Source of the DNA: Xanthomarina arctica
GTDB lineage: Bacteria; Bacteroidota; Bacteroidia; Flavobacteriales; Flavobacteriaceae
NCBI RefSeq assembly: GCF_014638915.1
Contig: NZ_BMFQ01000001.1
Location: forward strand, 1,005,142-1,069,141
Direction: 5' to 3'
DNA: 64,000 nucleotides
This document shows, piece by piece, positions 18,447 to 26,418 of the stretch (position 1 is the stretch's first letter; the number at the start of each line of letters is the position of its first letter). The notes beneath the pieces are model-generated. The model was given only the letters and a program-made list of their open reading frames with translations, was not told where the DNA came from and did no database searches. Position numbers and translations under genes: made by a program.

Positions 18447-20339
18447 ATGAAAAAATTAAATATATTTTTTACAATCATATTAATGAGTAGTTTAAGTATA
18501 ACTGCTCAAAACAAAAACACCCAAAATGCTGATAAGTATTTTAATAAATATGAATTTATTGAAGCTATCGAAGCCTATACTGTAATAGTAGAAAATGGAA
18601 AAGCCGACGAGTATGTCTATGGGCAATTAGCTGAAGCAAATTATAATATTTTCAGTACAGTAGAAGCTGAACGTTGGTATGCTAAAGCGCTTGAAACAAA
18701 TCAAGATCCAGAAATGATTTACAGATACTCTCAAATGCTTAAAGCGAATGGGAAGTATGATGAATCTAATAAATGGATGAAAAAATTTGCTGATGCAAAA
18801 CCTAAAGACGATAGAGCCATCGCTTTTATTGCAAATCCAGATTACATTCCAGGAATTTTAGAAGGGGAAAAATTATACGACATTTCATCTTTAGAATTCA
18901 ATACTGAATATTCAGATTATGGAGGAACTGTTTTAGACGGTAACCTTTATTTCTCTTCAGCAAGAAACAATGCTAGAAGAAATTATGGTTGGAACGATGA
19001 GCCATATTTAGATATTTATCGTGTAGCTGTTGGTGGAGATGCCGCTGGTATTGAAGCAGAATTGGTTAATGGAGTAAATACAAGATACCATGAAGGATTA
19101 GTATCTTTTAGTCCAGATGGTAACACCATTTACTTCTCTAGAGAAAGTTTCTCTGAAGGGGATTTTGAAAAAAATAAAGAAGCAAAAACTAAAAAAAGTT
19201 TATTGTACTTATTTAAAGCAACAAAAGATGGTGAGAATTGGACCGATGTTCAACCTTTAATCTTAAACAATAAAGAGTACTCAGTAAAAAGTCCATCTGT
19301 AAGTAAAGATGGTAAAACACTTTATTTTGCTTCAGATATGCCTGGAGGTTTTGGTTATTTCGATATCTATAAAGCAGCGATTAATAGCGATGGTTCTTTT
19401 GGAACTGTTGAAAATTTAGGTGCTAAAGTTAATACGGAAGGTCAAGAAATGTTTCCTTATATAAGTGATACAGACGTACTTTATTTCTCTTCTAACGGTC
19501 ATTTAGGTTTAGGAGGTTTAGATGTGTTTTATATCTCTGAATCTGGCGATGCTGTAAATGCAGGTGTTCCTGTAAATAGTAATTCAGACGATTTAGCTTT
19601 TACTATTAACGAGGAAACTGGAGAAGGCTTTGTCTCTTCCAATCGTCCAGGAGGAAAAGGTAATGACGATGTTTATGCACTTAAGCGTTTAGAGCCTTGT
19701 AATGTCAATGTTATCACAACAGTTGTGGATAATGTTACTAATAACCCTTTAGCTGGCGTAGCGGTTACTATTAAAGATGCTAGCGGACGTGTTGTTTCAA
19801 CACAAACTTCAGATGCAAATGGACAATTGGAATACACAGTTTCTTGCGATAAGACTTTAGACTTTTCGGGCGTTTTAAAAGAATATGTAAGTAATAGTGT
19901 TACATTCTCTGGAAGCAAAGAAAAGGAAGCTTCATTTCAACTTAATTTAGATCCTATTGAGCATATTATAGTCGAGGATAGAGTTGTTCTAAATCCAATA
20001 TTATTTGAATTCGATAAAGCAAACATAACAGAACAAGGCGCTTTCGAGCTTGATAAGCTAGTTGCCATTATGAATAAATATCCAAATATGGTTATTTTAG
20101 CAGAATCTCATACAGATAGTAGAGGACCGGCAAGTTATAATGAGAAATTATCTGATAGACGTGCAAAATCTACCGTACAGTATGTCATCTCTAAAGGTAT
20201 TGAAGCTAATAGAATTTCAGGTATTGGAAAAGGAGAGAGCGATCCAAAAATTGATTGTGGTAATAAATGTACTGAAGAAGAATATCAAACAAACAGACGT
20301 TCAGAATTTATTATTGTAAGCGGAGGTCCTTCTAAATAA
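18447..20339 (+). CDS. TPR-PD40-OmpA outer-membrane-associated protein of a T9SS module
   Basis: The 630-residue protein has a signal peptide (ending SITAQN), TPR-like helices at about 25-130, a PD40/WD40-like beta-propeller at about 150-415 (VSFSPDGNTIYFSRE, SPSVSKDGKTLYFASDMPGG, FPYISDTDVLYFSSNG), a carboxypeptidase-regulatory-like fold at about 420-490, and an OmpA domain at about 515-628 (ILFEFDKANI, LAESHTDSRGP, NRRSEFIIVSG). This order is that of PorE-like proteins, which bind peptidoglycan and hold T9SS parts at the outer membrane. It ends the three-gene adhesin operon and is followed by a strong terminator. The gene at 62060-63928 is a full-length paralogue. Confidence 0.93.
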   Translation: MKKLNIFFTIILMSSLSITAQNKNTQNADKYFNKYEFIEAIEAYTVIVENGKADEYVYGQLAEANYNIFSTVEAERWYAKALETNQDPEMIYRYSQMLKANGKYDESNKWMKKFADAKPKDDRAIAFIANPDYIPGILEGEKLYDISSLEFNTEYSDYGGTVLDGNLYFSSARNNARRNYGWNDEPYLDIYRVAVGGDAAGIEAELVNGVNTRYHEGLVSFSPDGNTIYFSRESFSEGDFEKNKEAKTKKSLLYLFKATKDGENWTDVQPLILNNKEYSVKSPSVSKDGKTLYFASDMPGGFGYFDIYKAAINSDGSFGTVENLGAKVNTEGQEMFPYISDTDVLYFSSNGHLGLGGLDVFYISESGDAVNAGVPVNSNSDDLAFTINEETGEGFVSSNRPGGKGNDDVYALKRLEPCNVNVITTVVDNVTNNPLAGVAVTIKDASGRVVSTQTSDANGQLEYTVSCDKTLDFSGVLKEYVSNSVTFSGSKEKEASFQLNLDPIEHIIVEDRVVLNPILFEFDKANITEQGAFELDKLVAIMNKYPNMVILAESHTDSRGPASYNEKLSDRRAKSTVQYVISKGIEANRISGIGKGESDPKIDCGNKCTEEEYQTNRRSEFIIVSGGPSK

Positions 20340-20360
20340 ATATAGAAAACATCACGCATA

Positions 20361-20395
20361 AAAAAAGCCTTGCTAATATTTAGCAAGGCTTTTTT
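20361..20395. terminator. bidirectional terminator between convergent genes
   Basis: AGCCTTGCTA and TAGCAAGGCT form a 10-bp stem with A-run before and T-run after, so it can stop transcripts from both the OmpA-type gene and rng. Confidence 0.93.
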
Positions 20396-20396
20396 A

Positions 20397-21941
20397 TTAT
20401 TTAATTTGTTCACCATTTTTATCAAAAAAATGATATTCTAAGTATGTGTAAGCATCTCTTGGTAAAACTTTAACCCACTTCTTATGTTCAAAAAACCATT
20501 TTGAACGAATCGATGGAAAACCTTTAGTTAAATAGGCTGCTATAAAAGGATGCGTGTTTAAAGTTACCTTTGTATAGTCTTTTTTTAATAATTGCTCAAG
20601 ATCAAAATTAATCTTTTGTACCAAGCCAATTGGTGCTTCAACTTCTTCGCCATTAGCTCCATCGGGGTTGTCCTCTCTGGTTTTAATGTTCATTTCTGGT
20701 CGAACACGTTGTCTTGTTATTTGAATTAATCCAAATTTACTTGGAGGCAATATTTTGTGTTTTGCTCTATCGTGTTTCATTTCATCTTTAAGATGATTGA
20801 AGAGCTTTTTTCTGTTTTCAGCTTTATTCATATCAATAAAGTCAACCACAATAATTCCTCCCATATCTCGGAGGCTTAATTGTCTTGCAATCTCAGACGC
20901 CGAAATTAAATTTACTTCTAAGGCAGTGTCTTCTTGGTTGTTTTCTTTATTAGATCTATTACCACTATTAACATCAATAACATGTAATGCTTCTGTATGT
21001 TCAATAATGACATATGCTCCTTTAGCCATTGAAACCGTTTTTCCGAAAGATGTTTTTATTTGTCTTTCTATTCCAAACTTCTCAAAAATGGGAACAGTAG
21101 ATTGATATAGCTTAACGATTGATTCTTTTTTTGGTGCAATTTCCTGCACATAATCTTTAATTTGAATGTAAAGCTCTTCATCATCAACAACAATACTTGT
21201 AAAGGAGTCATTAAAAATATCGCGCAAAATAGACGATGCTTTATTTAGTTCTCCTAAAACTTTACTTGGATGATGTGCTTTATGTAGCTTTTTACACATT
21301 GCGGTCCAGCGACCTAACAAATTTTGTAAATCTTTATCTAGTTCGGCTACTTTTTTGCCTTCAGCTACTGTACGTACAATAATACCAAACCCTTGTGGAG
21401 TAATACTCTTAACAAGGCGTTTTAGTCTTTCTTTTTCTTCTTTACTTTCTATTTTTTGTGAAATAGAAATTCTGTCAGAAAATGGAACTAAAACAATATA
21501 TCTACCAGCAATAGAAAGCTCTGAGCTTATTCTAGGGCCTTTGGTGGATATAGGTTCTTTAGCAATTTGTACTAAAATAGACTGATTTGATTTTATGACG
21601 TCATTAATCTTGCCGTCTTTATCAATATCTTTTTCAAATGGGAATTTGTTAAGAGAAAAATCTCTTAGTTTACCTGTGCTTACACTTTTTGTGAATTTTA
21701 AAAGCGAAGGGAGTTTTGGTCCTAAATCATGATAATGTAAAAAGGCATCTTTTTCGTAGCCAACATTTACAAAAGCAGCATTTAGCCCAGGAACAGATTT
21801 TCTTACTTTGGCAATAAACACATCGCCAACAGAAAAGTTGTTACTTCCTTCGTCTTTCTGTAATTCAATTAATTTTCCATCTTTTAATAAGGCAAAATCA
21901 ACATGGTCTGAACTAGATCGAATAATCAATTCTTTATCCAT
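20397..21941 (-). CDS. rng: ribonuclease E/G family protein
   Basis: This is the 514-residue single-strand endoribonuclease of the RNase G type (rRNA 5' maturation and mRNA decay), without the long C-terminal scaffold of RNase E. The S1-like fold is at about 38-125 (VGDVFIAKVRKSVPGLNAAF) and the catalytic part holds GAYVIIEHTEALHVIDVNSG and GGIIVVDFIDM, with the metal-binding aspartates in those two segments. I place the start at 21941 (MDKELIIRSSS), because the open frame runs 22 codons further up without similarity to the family. About 360 bases of gene-free, highly folded sequence lie upstream; RNase E of E. coli regulates itself through its folded leader, so similar control is an inference here. 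Confidence 0.95.
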   Translation of the reverse strand: MDKELIIRSSSDHVDFALLKDGKLIELQKDEGSNNFSVGDVFIAKVRKSVPGLNAAFVNVGYEKDAFLHYHDLGPKLPSLLKFTKSVSTGKLRDFSLNKFPFEKDIDKDGKINDVIKSNQSILVQIAKEPISTKGPRISSELSIAGRYIVLVPFSDRISISQKIESKEEKERLKRLVKSITPQGFGIIVRTVAEGKKVAELDKDLQNLLGRWTAMCKKLHKAHHPSKVLGELNKASSILRDIFNDSFTSIVVDDEELYIQIKDYVQEIAPKKESIVKLYQSTVPIFEKFGIERQIKTSFGKTVSMAKGAYVIIEHTEALHVIDVNSGNRSNKENNQEDTALEVNLISASEIARQLSLRDMGGIIVVDFIDMNKAENRKKLFNHLKDEMKHDRAKHKILPPSKFGLIQITRQRVRPEMNIKTREDNPDGANGEEVEAPIGLVQKINFDLEQLLKKDYTKVTLNTHPFIAAYLTKGFPSIRSKWFFEHKKWVKVLPRDAYTYLEYHFFDKNGEQIK

Positions 21942-22030
21942 TTTGTTAATTTTTATCCATACTTTAAAGTTGTAATGTCGTGAAGTTGTATAGGTGTTAA
22001 GTTGCAATCGTGCTAAGCAATAAACTTAAC

Positions 22031-22072
22031 AAAAAACAACCAACAACTAACAACTAACAACCTACAACTATG
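22031..22072. repeat. AAC-rich low-complexity tract
   Basis: An irregular repeat of the unit CAACTAA/CAAC fills these bases, in the presumed 5' UTR of rng. On the transcribed strand it reads as repeated GTTGTTA. It is likely an unpaired spacer between the folded leader and the start codon, about 90 bases before it. Confidence 0.6.
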
Positions 22073-22098
22073 CTGTACAGATGGATGATACAATTTTT

Positions 22099-22240
22099 AT
22101 ATCCACCGTAAAATACGGTAGGATATCACGTAATAACATATTCATGGGTCGATCCCATATTATAGGTATTACATGTCACAGGATTTTAATAAATCCGTGG
22201 AGTTTATACTAATGCAAGGTCATGCAAAATTTATAAACTC
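22099..22240 (-). ncRNA. folded leader or small RNA upstream of rng
   Basis: Four consecutive stems occupy 142 bases with no reading frame: ATATCC+ACCGTA with TACGGT+GGATAT (22099-22126, one mismatch pair); ATGGG with CCCAT (22144-22158); CAC+GGATTT with AAATCC+GTG (22177-22199); and GAGTTTATA with TATAAACTC (22200-22240), whose large loop holds a second small TGCA/TGCA stem. The run lies between the basic 30-residue gene and rng and would be transcribed toward rng. It may be a 5' UTR that lets RNase G control its own mRNA, or an independent small RNA. It does not resemble SRP RNA, tmRNA, RNase P RNA or 6S RNA as I know them. Confidence 0.5.
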
Positions 22241-22265
22241 ATGTCAAAGAACGTTTTTGTTATAA

Positions 22266-22295
22266 AACCAAAAAAGTAGTTATTAACTACTTTTT
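22266..22295 (-). terminator. terminator after the 30-residue basic gene
   Basis: AAAAAGTAGTT and AACTACTTTTT pair over 11 bp around a 3-base loop just after the stop of the small basic gene, with a T-run on the minus strand. It separates that gene from the rng leader, at least in part. Confidence 0.75.
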
Positions 22296-22299
22296 GGAT

Positions 22300-22392
22300 T
22301 TATTTCTTTTTCTTGTGACGATTAGCGCGTCTTCTCTTCTTACGCTTATGCGTTGCAACCTTGTGTCTTTTTCTCTTTTTACCACTTGGCAT
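22300..22392 (-). CDS. very basic 30-residue protein, candidate ribosome-associated protein
   Basis: A 30-codon frame begins with ATG at 22392 and ends with TAA at 22300. The product starts MPSGKKRKRHKVATHKRKKR and continues with RRANRHKKKK, so more than half of it is Lys, Arg or His. Such a composition fits a peptide buried in rRNA, like Thx or bL36-size proteins. I remember similar short frames beside rng in other Bacteroidota. A Bacteroidota-specific ribosomal protein called bL38 has been described from Flavobacterium, and this gene is a candidate for that or a similar role, but I cannot confirm the match. It lies 34 bases after the HU gene in the same direction and has its own terminator, so HU and this gene may share a transcript. 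Confidence 0.75.
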   Translation of the reverse strand: MPSGKKRKRHKVATHKRKKRRRANRHKKKK

Positions 22393-22426
22393 AAGTACTG
22401 GTTTTTTAAATTAATATTATGGGTCT

Positions 22427-22717
22427 TTATTTAACCTCTACGTTTGATTTCACTCCTTCTACAAATACTTTTGCAGGTTTAAATGCTGGGATGTTGTGAG
22501 CTGGAATTTTAATGGTTGTGTTTTTTGAAATATTTCTTCCAGTTTTTTCCGCTCTAGTTTTAACTATAAAACTACCAAAACCTCTTAAATACACGTTGTC
22601 TCCACTCTCTAAAGAAGTCTTTACTTCTTCCATAAATGTTTCAACAGTTGCCTGAACATCACCTTTTTCTATTCCTAATTTCTCAGAAATTTTCGTTACT
22701 AAATCAGCTTTAGTCAT
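22427..22717 (-). CDS. HU/IHF-family DNA-binding protein
   Basis: The 96-residue nucleoid protein has the full HU/IHF fold: helical dimer part at 1-45 (MTKADLVTKISEKLG), the VYLRGFGSFIVKTRAEKTGRN segment that starts the beta arm, and NTTIKIPAHNIPAFKPAK in the arm and following strand, with the conserved prolines that kink bound DNA. It bends and compacts DNA as a dimer. Its promoter at 22759-22791 is one of the best matches to the Bacteroidota consensus in the window. It is divergent from mutY. Confidence 0.97.
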   Translation of the reverse strand: MTKADLVTKISEKLGIEKGDVQATVETFMEEVKTSLESGDNVYLRGFGSFIVKTRAEKTGRNISKNTTIKIPAHNIPAFKPAKVFVEGVKSNVEVK

Positions 22718-22758
22718 TTTTAATCTATTTAAGTTACTATTAATTATTTAAAGGGATG

Positions 22759-22791
22759 CAAATATAGGAATTTAATATTCAATATTTCAAA
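22759..22791 (-). promoter_or_regulatory. HU gene promoter, Bacteroidota type
   Basis: On the minus strand TTTG, 21 bases, TATATTTG match both boxes of the Bacteroidota housekeeping promoter exactly. The -7 box lies about 40 bases before the HU start codon. Confidence 0.8.
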
Positions 22792-22800
22792 CCTAATTCA

Positions 22801-22832
22801 TTTAAATTTAAGAATATAAACGTTTATTTTTG
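22801..22832 (+). promoter_or_regulatory. mutY promoter
   Basis: TTTA, 20 bases, TATTTTTG: a perfect -7 box and a near -33 box, 19 bases before the mutY ATG. It stands back to back with the HU promoter. Confidence 0.65.
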
Positions 22833-22851
22833 CTCTCAATAGACATTTTTA

Positions 22852-23892
22852 ATGACCACTACAAAAGTTTTAACATCTTGGTACTCAATTAATAAACGTG
22901 ATTTCCCATGGCGTAACACCATAAATCCATATAAAATTTGGCTCTCAGAAATTATTTTGCAACAAACACAAATTAAACAAGGACTCCCTTATTATGAGGC
23001 TTTTACAGCTAAATACCCCACGGTTTTTGACCTTGCCAATGCAGACGAGAGCGACGTTTTAAAATTATGGCAAGGCTTGGGTTATTATTCTAGAGCGAGG
23101 AACTTACATGCCACGGCAAAGCATGTAGTGGATACTTTAAATGGTCAGTTTCCTAACAATTATAAAGAACTTTTAGCATTAAATGGAATTGGAGATTATA
23201 CAGCTAGTGCAATTGCATCCATTTGTTTTAACGAAAAAACGGCCGTATTGGATGGTAACGTCTATCGTTTTTTGTCCAGATATTATGGTATCGACACTCC
23301 TATTAATACTACAATTGGATTTAAAGTCTTTAAAGCTTTGGCTCAAGATATTTTAAGTAAGAAAAACCCAGCAGAACACAACCAAGCCATAATGGATTTT
23401 GGGTCCAGACAATGCACTCCAACAAACCCAGATTGTACTGTTTGTCCTTTTAATAAATCTTGTGTTGCTTTTAAGGATCATTTGGTAGATCAATTACCAG
23501 TAAAAATCAAAGCTAAGAAGCCAATAAAAAAGTATTTTAACTTTTTGGTTTTTGTTTCAGATTCTCGTGAAACCATTATAGAGAAGCGTGAGGAAAAAGG
23601 CATTTGGAAAAATCTCTATCAATTTCCGCTAATCGAAACTGAAAAAGATCCAAACTTAAAGGAATTTCATTCTCAATTAAAAGACTATACGATTATAAAG
23701 GACCTAAATTATGAGTTGTCCTTATATAATGATGTCGATATTGTTCATAAACTTTCACACCAACACCTTCATACTAAATTCTGGATTATTAATTTGAGAA
23801 AATTACCAATTTCAGGGATTCCTATTAAAAAAATTAGAGATTTTGCGGTGCCTGTTTTAATTGAAAATTTTATTGAAGACTTTAATTTTTAG
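22852..23892 (+). CDS. mutY: A/G-specific adenine glycosylase MutY
   Basis: MutY removes adenine mispaired with 8-oxoguanine. The 346-residue protein has the catalytic glutamate E33 in LSEIILQQTQ, the helix-hairpin-helix LNGIGDYTASAIASI near residue 108, the catalytic aspartate in AVLDGNVYR near residue 135, and a [4Fe-4S] cluster loop with C188, C195, C198 and C204 (spacing 6-2-5). The C-terminal Nudix-like part (about 230-340) recognises 8-oxoG. It opens the set mutY, ssb, gldE, gldD, an order known from Flavobacterium johnsoniae. Confidence 0.97.
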   Translation: MTTTKVLTSWYSINKRDFPWRNTINPYKIWLSEIILQQTQIKQGLPYYEAFTAKYPTVFDLANADESDVLKLWQGLGYYSRARNLHATAKHVVDTLNGQFPNNYKELLALNGIGDYTASAIASICFNEKTAVLDGNVYRFLSRYYGIDTPINTTIGFKVFKALAQDILSKKNPAEHNQAIMDFGSRQCTPTNPDCTVCPFNKSCVAFKDHLVDQLPVKIKAKKPIKKYFNFLVFVSDSRETIIEKREEKGIWKNLYQFPLIETEKDPNLKEFHSQLKDYTIIKDLNYELSLYNDVDIVHKLSHQHLHTKFWIINLRKLPISGIPIKKIRDFAVPVLIENFIEDFNF

Positions 23893-23927
23893 AGCTTTAA
23901 CAAATTCGTTCATAATTTTTTATTAAA

Positions 23928-23960
23928 TTTAAAGAAATGAAAAGCAATTACGTAATTTTG
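23928..23960 (+). promoter_or_regulatory. ssb promoter candidate
   Basis: TTTA, 21 bases, TAATTTTG lies in the mutY-ssb gap, 25 bases before the ssb ATG. The -7 box is perfect, the -33 box has one mismatch. Confidence 0.5.
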
Positions 23961-23985
23961 CTGATTATTAACATATAAACAAATT

Positions 23986-24429
23986 ATGTCTGGAACATTA
24001 AATAAGGTTATGCTAATAGGGCATTTAGGTGATGAAGTGAAAATGCACTATTTTGATGGTGGAAATTGTATTGGGCGTTTTCCTTTGGCAACAAACGAAA
24101 CCTATACCAATAAGCAAACCAACGAGCGCGTTACCAATACAGAATGGCATAATATTGTTGTAAGAAATAAAGCTGCCGAAATCTGCGAAAAGTATCTTTC
24201 TAAAGGTGACAAAGTATATATTGAAGGTAGAATTAAAACCAGAAAATGGCAAGATGAAAGTGGAAACGATAGATATTCTACCGAAATACACTGTACAGAT
24301 TTCACATTTTTAACAACTAAAAATGAGAATGATAATCAACAGACAAGCAATCAAACAGCTCAGAAACCTGTAGATATTAATAAAAATCAACCAGCTCAAC
24401 AAGAAGCAGAAGACGATCTTCCTTTTTAA
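23986..24429 (+). CDS. ssb: single-stranded DNA-binding protein
   Basis: The 147-residue SSB carries an OB-fold at 1-108 (NKVMLIGHLGDEVKMHYFDGG, EWHNIVVRNKAAEICEKYLSKGDKVYIEGRI) and a flexible Gln/Asn-rich linker that ends in the acidic tip EDDLPF, the docking tail for repair and replication partners. It binds ssDNA as a tetramer. It lies 31 bases ahead of gldE; in Flavobacterium the same neighbourhood links ssb to gliding genes, probably by history rather than function. Confidence 0.97.
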   Translation: MSGTLNKVMLIGHLGDEVKMHYFDGGNCIGRFPLATNETYTNKQTNERVTNTEWHNIVVRNKAAEICEKYLSKGDKVYIEGRIKTRKWQDESGNDRYSTEIHCTDFTFLTTKNENDNQQTSNQTAQKPVDINKNQPAQQEAEDDLPF

Positions 24430-24460
24430 CCATAAATTTATATAATTAAAGCTATAATCA

Positions 24461-25765
24461 TTGGACCCTGAACCCTCGAGTTTTTATGCGTTTATTTCAA
24501 CAATTGATTTTTCAATTGTTTTTGGTTTTTTATTGTTAGCGCTGCTACTTGCTTGCTCTGCACTTATTTCTGGCGCAGAAGTGGCACTTTTTTCTTTAAA
24601 TAGAACCGATTTAGAAGAAGGTTTACAAGAAAACCCAAATACCTTTAAAATTATTTCTTCACTTTTAGAAAGACCTAAAAAGCTATTAGCAACCATTTTG
24701 GTGGCTAATAATTTTATAAATATTGGTATTGTTATTTTGTTTGCCTACTTGGGCGACTATCTATTTGCTGGTATTATACATCCAATTCTTAGATTTGTTG
24801 TAGAAGTAATAGTCATTACTTTTTTAATTTTACTTTTTGGCGAAATTTTACCTAAAATTTATGCCAGTAGAAATAAACTGAAATTTTCAAATTTTATGGC
24901 TTATCCTTTAAGGGTTTTAGATGTTCTAATTTCTCCTTTAAGTCTGCCTATGCGAAGTATTACTTTGGGGATTCATAGTAAATTAGGGAAACAGAAATCT
25001 AATTTAAGTGTTGATCAATTATCGCAAGCATTAGAATTGACTAGTGAGTACGATACAACAAAAGAAGAGCAAAAAATCCTTCAAGGCATTGTGTCCTTCG
25101 GAAATACAGATACCAAACAAGTAATGCGTCCGCGTATCGATATTTTCGCATTAAATATCAATCAGAAATATTTAGAAATTATTCCGGATATTGTAAGTCA
25201 TGGGTATTCTAGAATTCCTGTTTTTGAAGATAATATTGACAAAATTAAAGGAATTCTTTATGTGAAAGATTTGTTGCCTTACATTGATAGAAAGCAATTT
25301 GATTGGACCAGTCTTTTAAGAGAACCATTTTTTGTGCCAGAAAATAAAAAGCTGGACGATTTAATGGCGGAATTCCAAGAGAAAAAAGTCCATTTGGCTG
25401 TTGTTGTAGATGAATATGGAGGTACTTCTGGTTTGATTTCTTTAGAAGATATTATTGAGGAAATTGTTGGAGATATTAGTGACGAATATGATGATGAAGA
25501 TCTAGTTTATTCTAAATTAGACGATAAAAATTTCGTGTTTGAAGGAAAAACGCCCTTAAAGAACTTTTATAAAATCATTAAGCTTGAAAACGATTCTCTT
25601 TTTGAAAATGAAAAAGGTGAAGCCGAAACCATTGCAGGTTTTGTATTAGAAATTTCTGGTGGTTTCCCAAAAACAGGAAGTAAAATTAAATTCGAAAATT
25701 ACTTGTTTACTATTGAAGCATTAGATAATAAACGTATAAAACGAGTTAAAGTTACTTTACCATAA
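24461..25765 (+). CDS. gldE: gliding motility protein GldE (CNNM/CBS/CorC-type membrane protein)
   Basis: The 434-residue protein has an N-terminal CNNM/DUF21 membrane domain with about four helices (17-190), a CBS pair (about 205-330: MRPRIDIFAL, YSRIPVFEDN, AVVVDEYGGTSGLISLEDIIEEIVGDI) and a CorC_HlyC domain at the C-terminus. GldE is needed with GldD for gliding and T9SS stability in Flavobacterium. The first in-frame start that gives the full membrane domain is TTG at 24461; no ATG occurs upstream in frame, so the start carries some doubt. The 7-base gap to gldD supports translational coupling and the family call, since CorC-like ion transporters otherwise look the same. Confidence 0.93.
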   Translation: MDPEPSSFYAFISTIDFSIVFGFLLLALLLACSALISGAEVALFSLNRTDLEEGLQENPNTFKIISSLLERPKKLLATILVANNFINIGIVILFAYLGDYLFAGIIHPILRFVVEVIVITFLILLFGEILPKIYASRNKLKFSNFMAYPLRVLDVLISPLSLPMRSITLGIHSKLGKQKSNLSVDQLSQALELTSEYDTTKEEQKILQGIVSFGNTDTKQVMRPRIDIFALNINQKYLEIIPDIVSHGYSRIPVFEDNIDKIKGILYVKDLLPYIDRKQFDWTSLLREPFFVPENKKLDDLMAEFQEKKVHLAVVVDEYGGTSGLISLEDIIEEIVGDISDEYDDEDLVYSKLDDKNFVFEGKTPLKNFYKIIKLENDSLFENEKGEAETIAGFVLEISGGFPKTGSKIKFENYLFTIEALDNKRIKRVKVTLP

Positions 25766-25772
25766 AACCCAT

Positions 25773-26354
25773 ATGAAACATAGTCTTTTAGTTATCTGTA
25801 TTCTTTTTATTTGCGTATCCTGTAAACAAGATCCTGTACCTAAACCCGAGGCTTATTTGAGATTGGAATTTCCTGAGGCTTCTTACCAAGAATTAGATGC
25901 TAATTTACCATTTAACTTTGAAAAAAATCAATTAGCATCTCAAGTTGAAACCAAAAGCTTGGAAGGTCCAACAGAAAGTTATGGAGTAACTTTACAATAC
26001 CCTAGTTTAAAAGGAGCCATTTACCTTACCTACAAGAGTATCGATAATAACGAAGAGAATTTAATAGCTTTTTTACGTGATGCACAAAAATTCACCCAAG
26101 AACATACCAAAAAAGCTGATGAAATTGTGGAACAACCTTTCGAGAATAAGGATAGAAAAATTTATGGCATGTTATATGAAATAGGAGGTAATGCAGCATC
26201 GCAATCTCAGTTTTATGTAACAGATAGTACAAATCATTTTTTAACTGGTTCTTTGTACTTCTATGCAAAGCCTAATTACGACTCTATTTATCCAGCCGCG
26301 AAGTATCTTGAAAAAGATATTAAGCAAATTATGGAAAGCATTACCTGGAAATAA
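25773..26354 (+). CDS. gldD: gliding motility lipoprotein GldD
   Basis: The 193-residue lipoprotein has signal IFCVSCKQ-like text (ICVSCKQD, lipidated Cys17) followed by the GldD opening PKPEAYLRLEFPEASYQ. GldD is a periplasm-facing lipoprotein required for gliding, and its loss destabilises T9SS parts. Its place 7 bases after gldE and the length of about 190 residues fit F. johnsoniae GldD. It ends the operon at a strong terminator shared with hemD. Confidence 0.95.
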   Translation: MKHSLLVICILFICVSCKQDPVPKPEAYLRLEFPEASYQELDANLPFNFEKNQLASQVETKSLEGPTESYGVTLQYPSLKGAIYLTYKSIDNNEENLIAFLRDAQKFTQEHTKKADEIVEQPFENKDRKIYGMLYEIGGNAASQSQFYVTDSTNHFLTGSLYFYAKPNYDSIYPAAKYLEKDIKQIMESITWK

Positions 26355-26396
26355 AAAAAGCATCTCTTCAAAATTTTGAAAGAGATGCTTTTTTTT
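26353..26396. terminator. bidirectional terminator between gldD and hemD
   Basis: AAGCATCTCTT and AAGAGATGCTT pair over 11 bp, extended by A/T runs on both sides, around a loop with AAAATTTT. It serves both convergent genes. Confidence 0.92.
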
Positions 26397-26418
26397 GATC
26401 TTATATAGTTTATAAAAT

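Noticed and set aside
21942-22007. N-terminal extension of RNase G by 22 residues.
   Set aside because: The extra text has no family similarity and MDKELIIRSSS is the usual kind of start.
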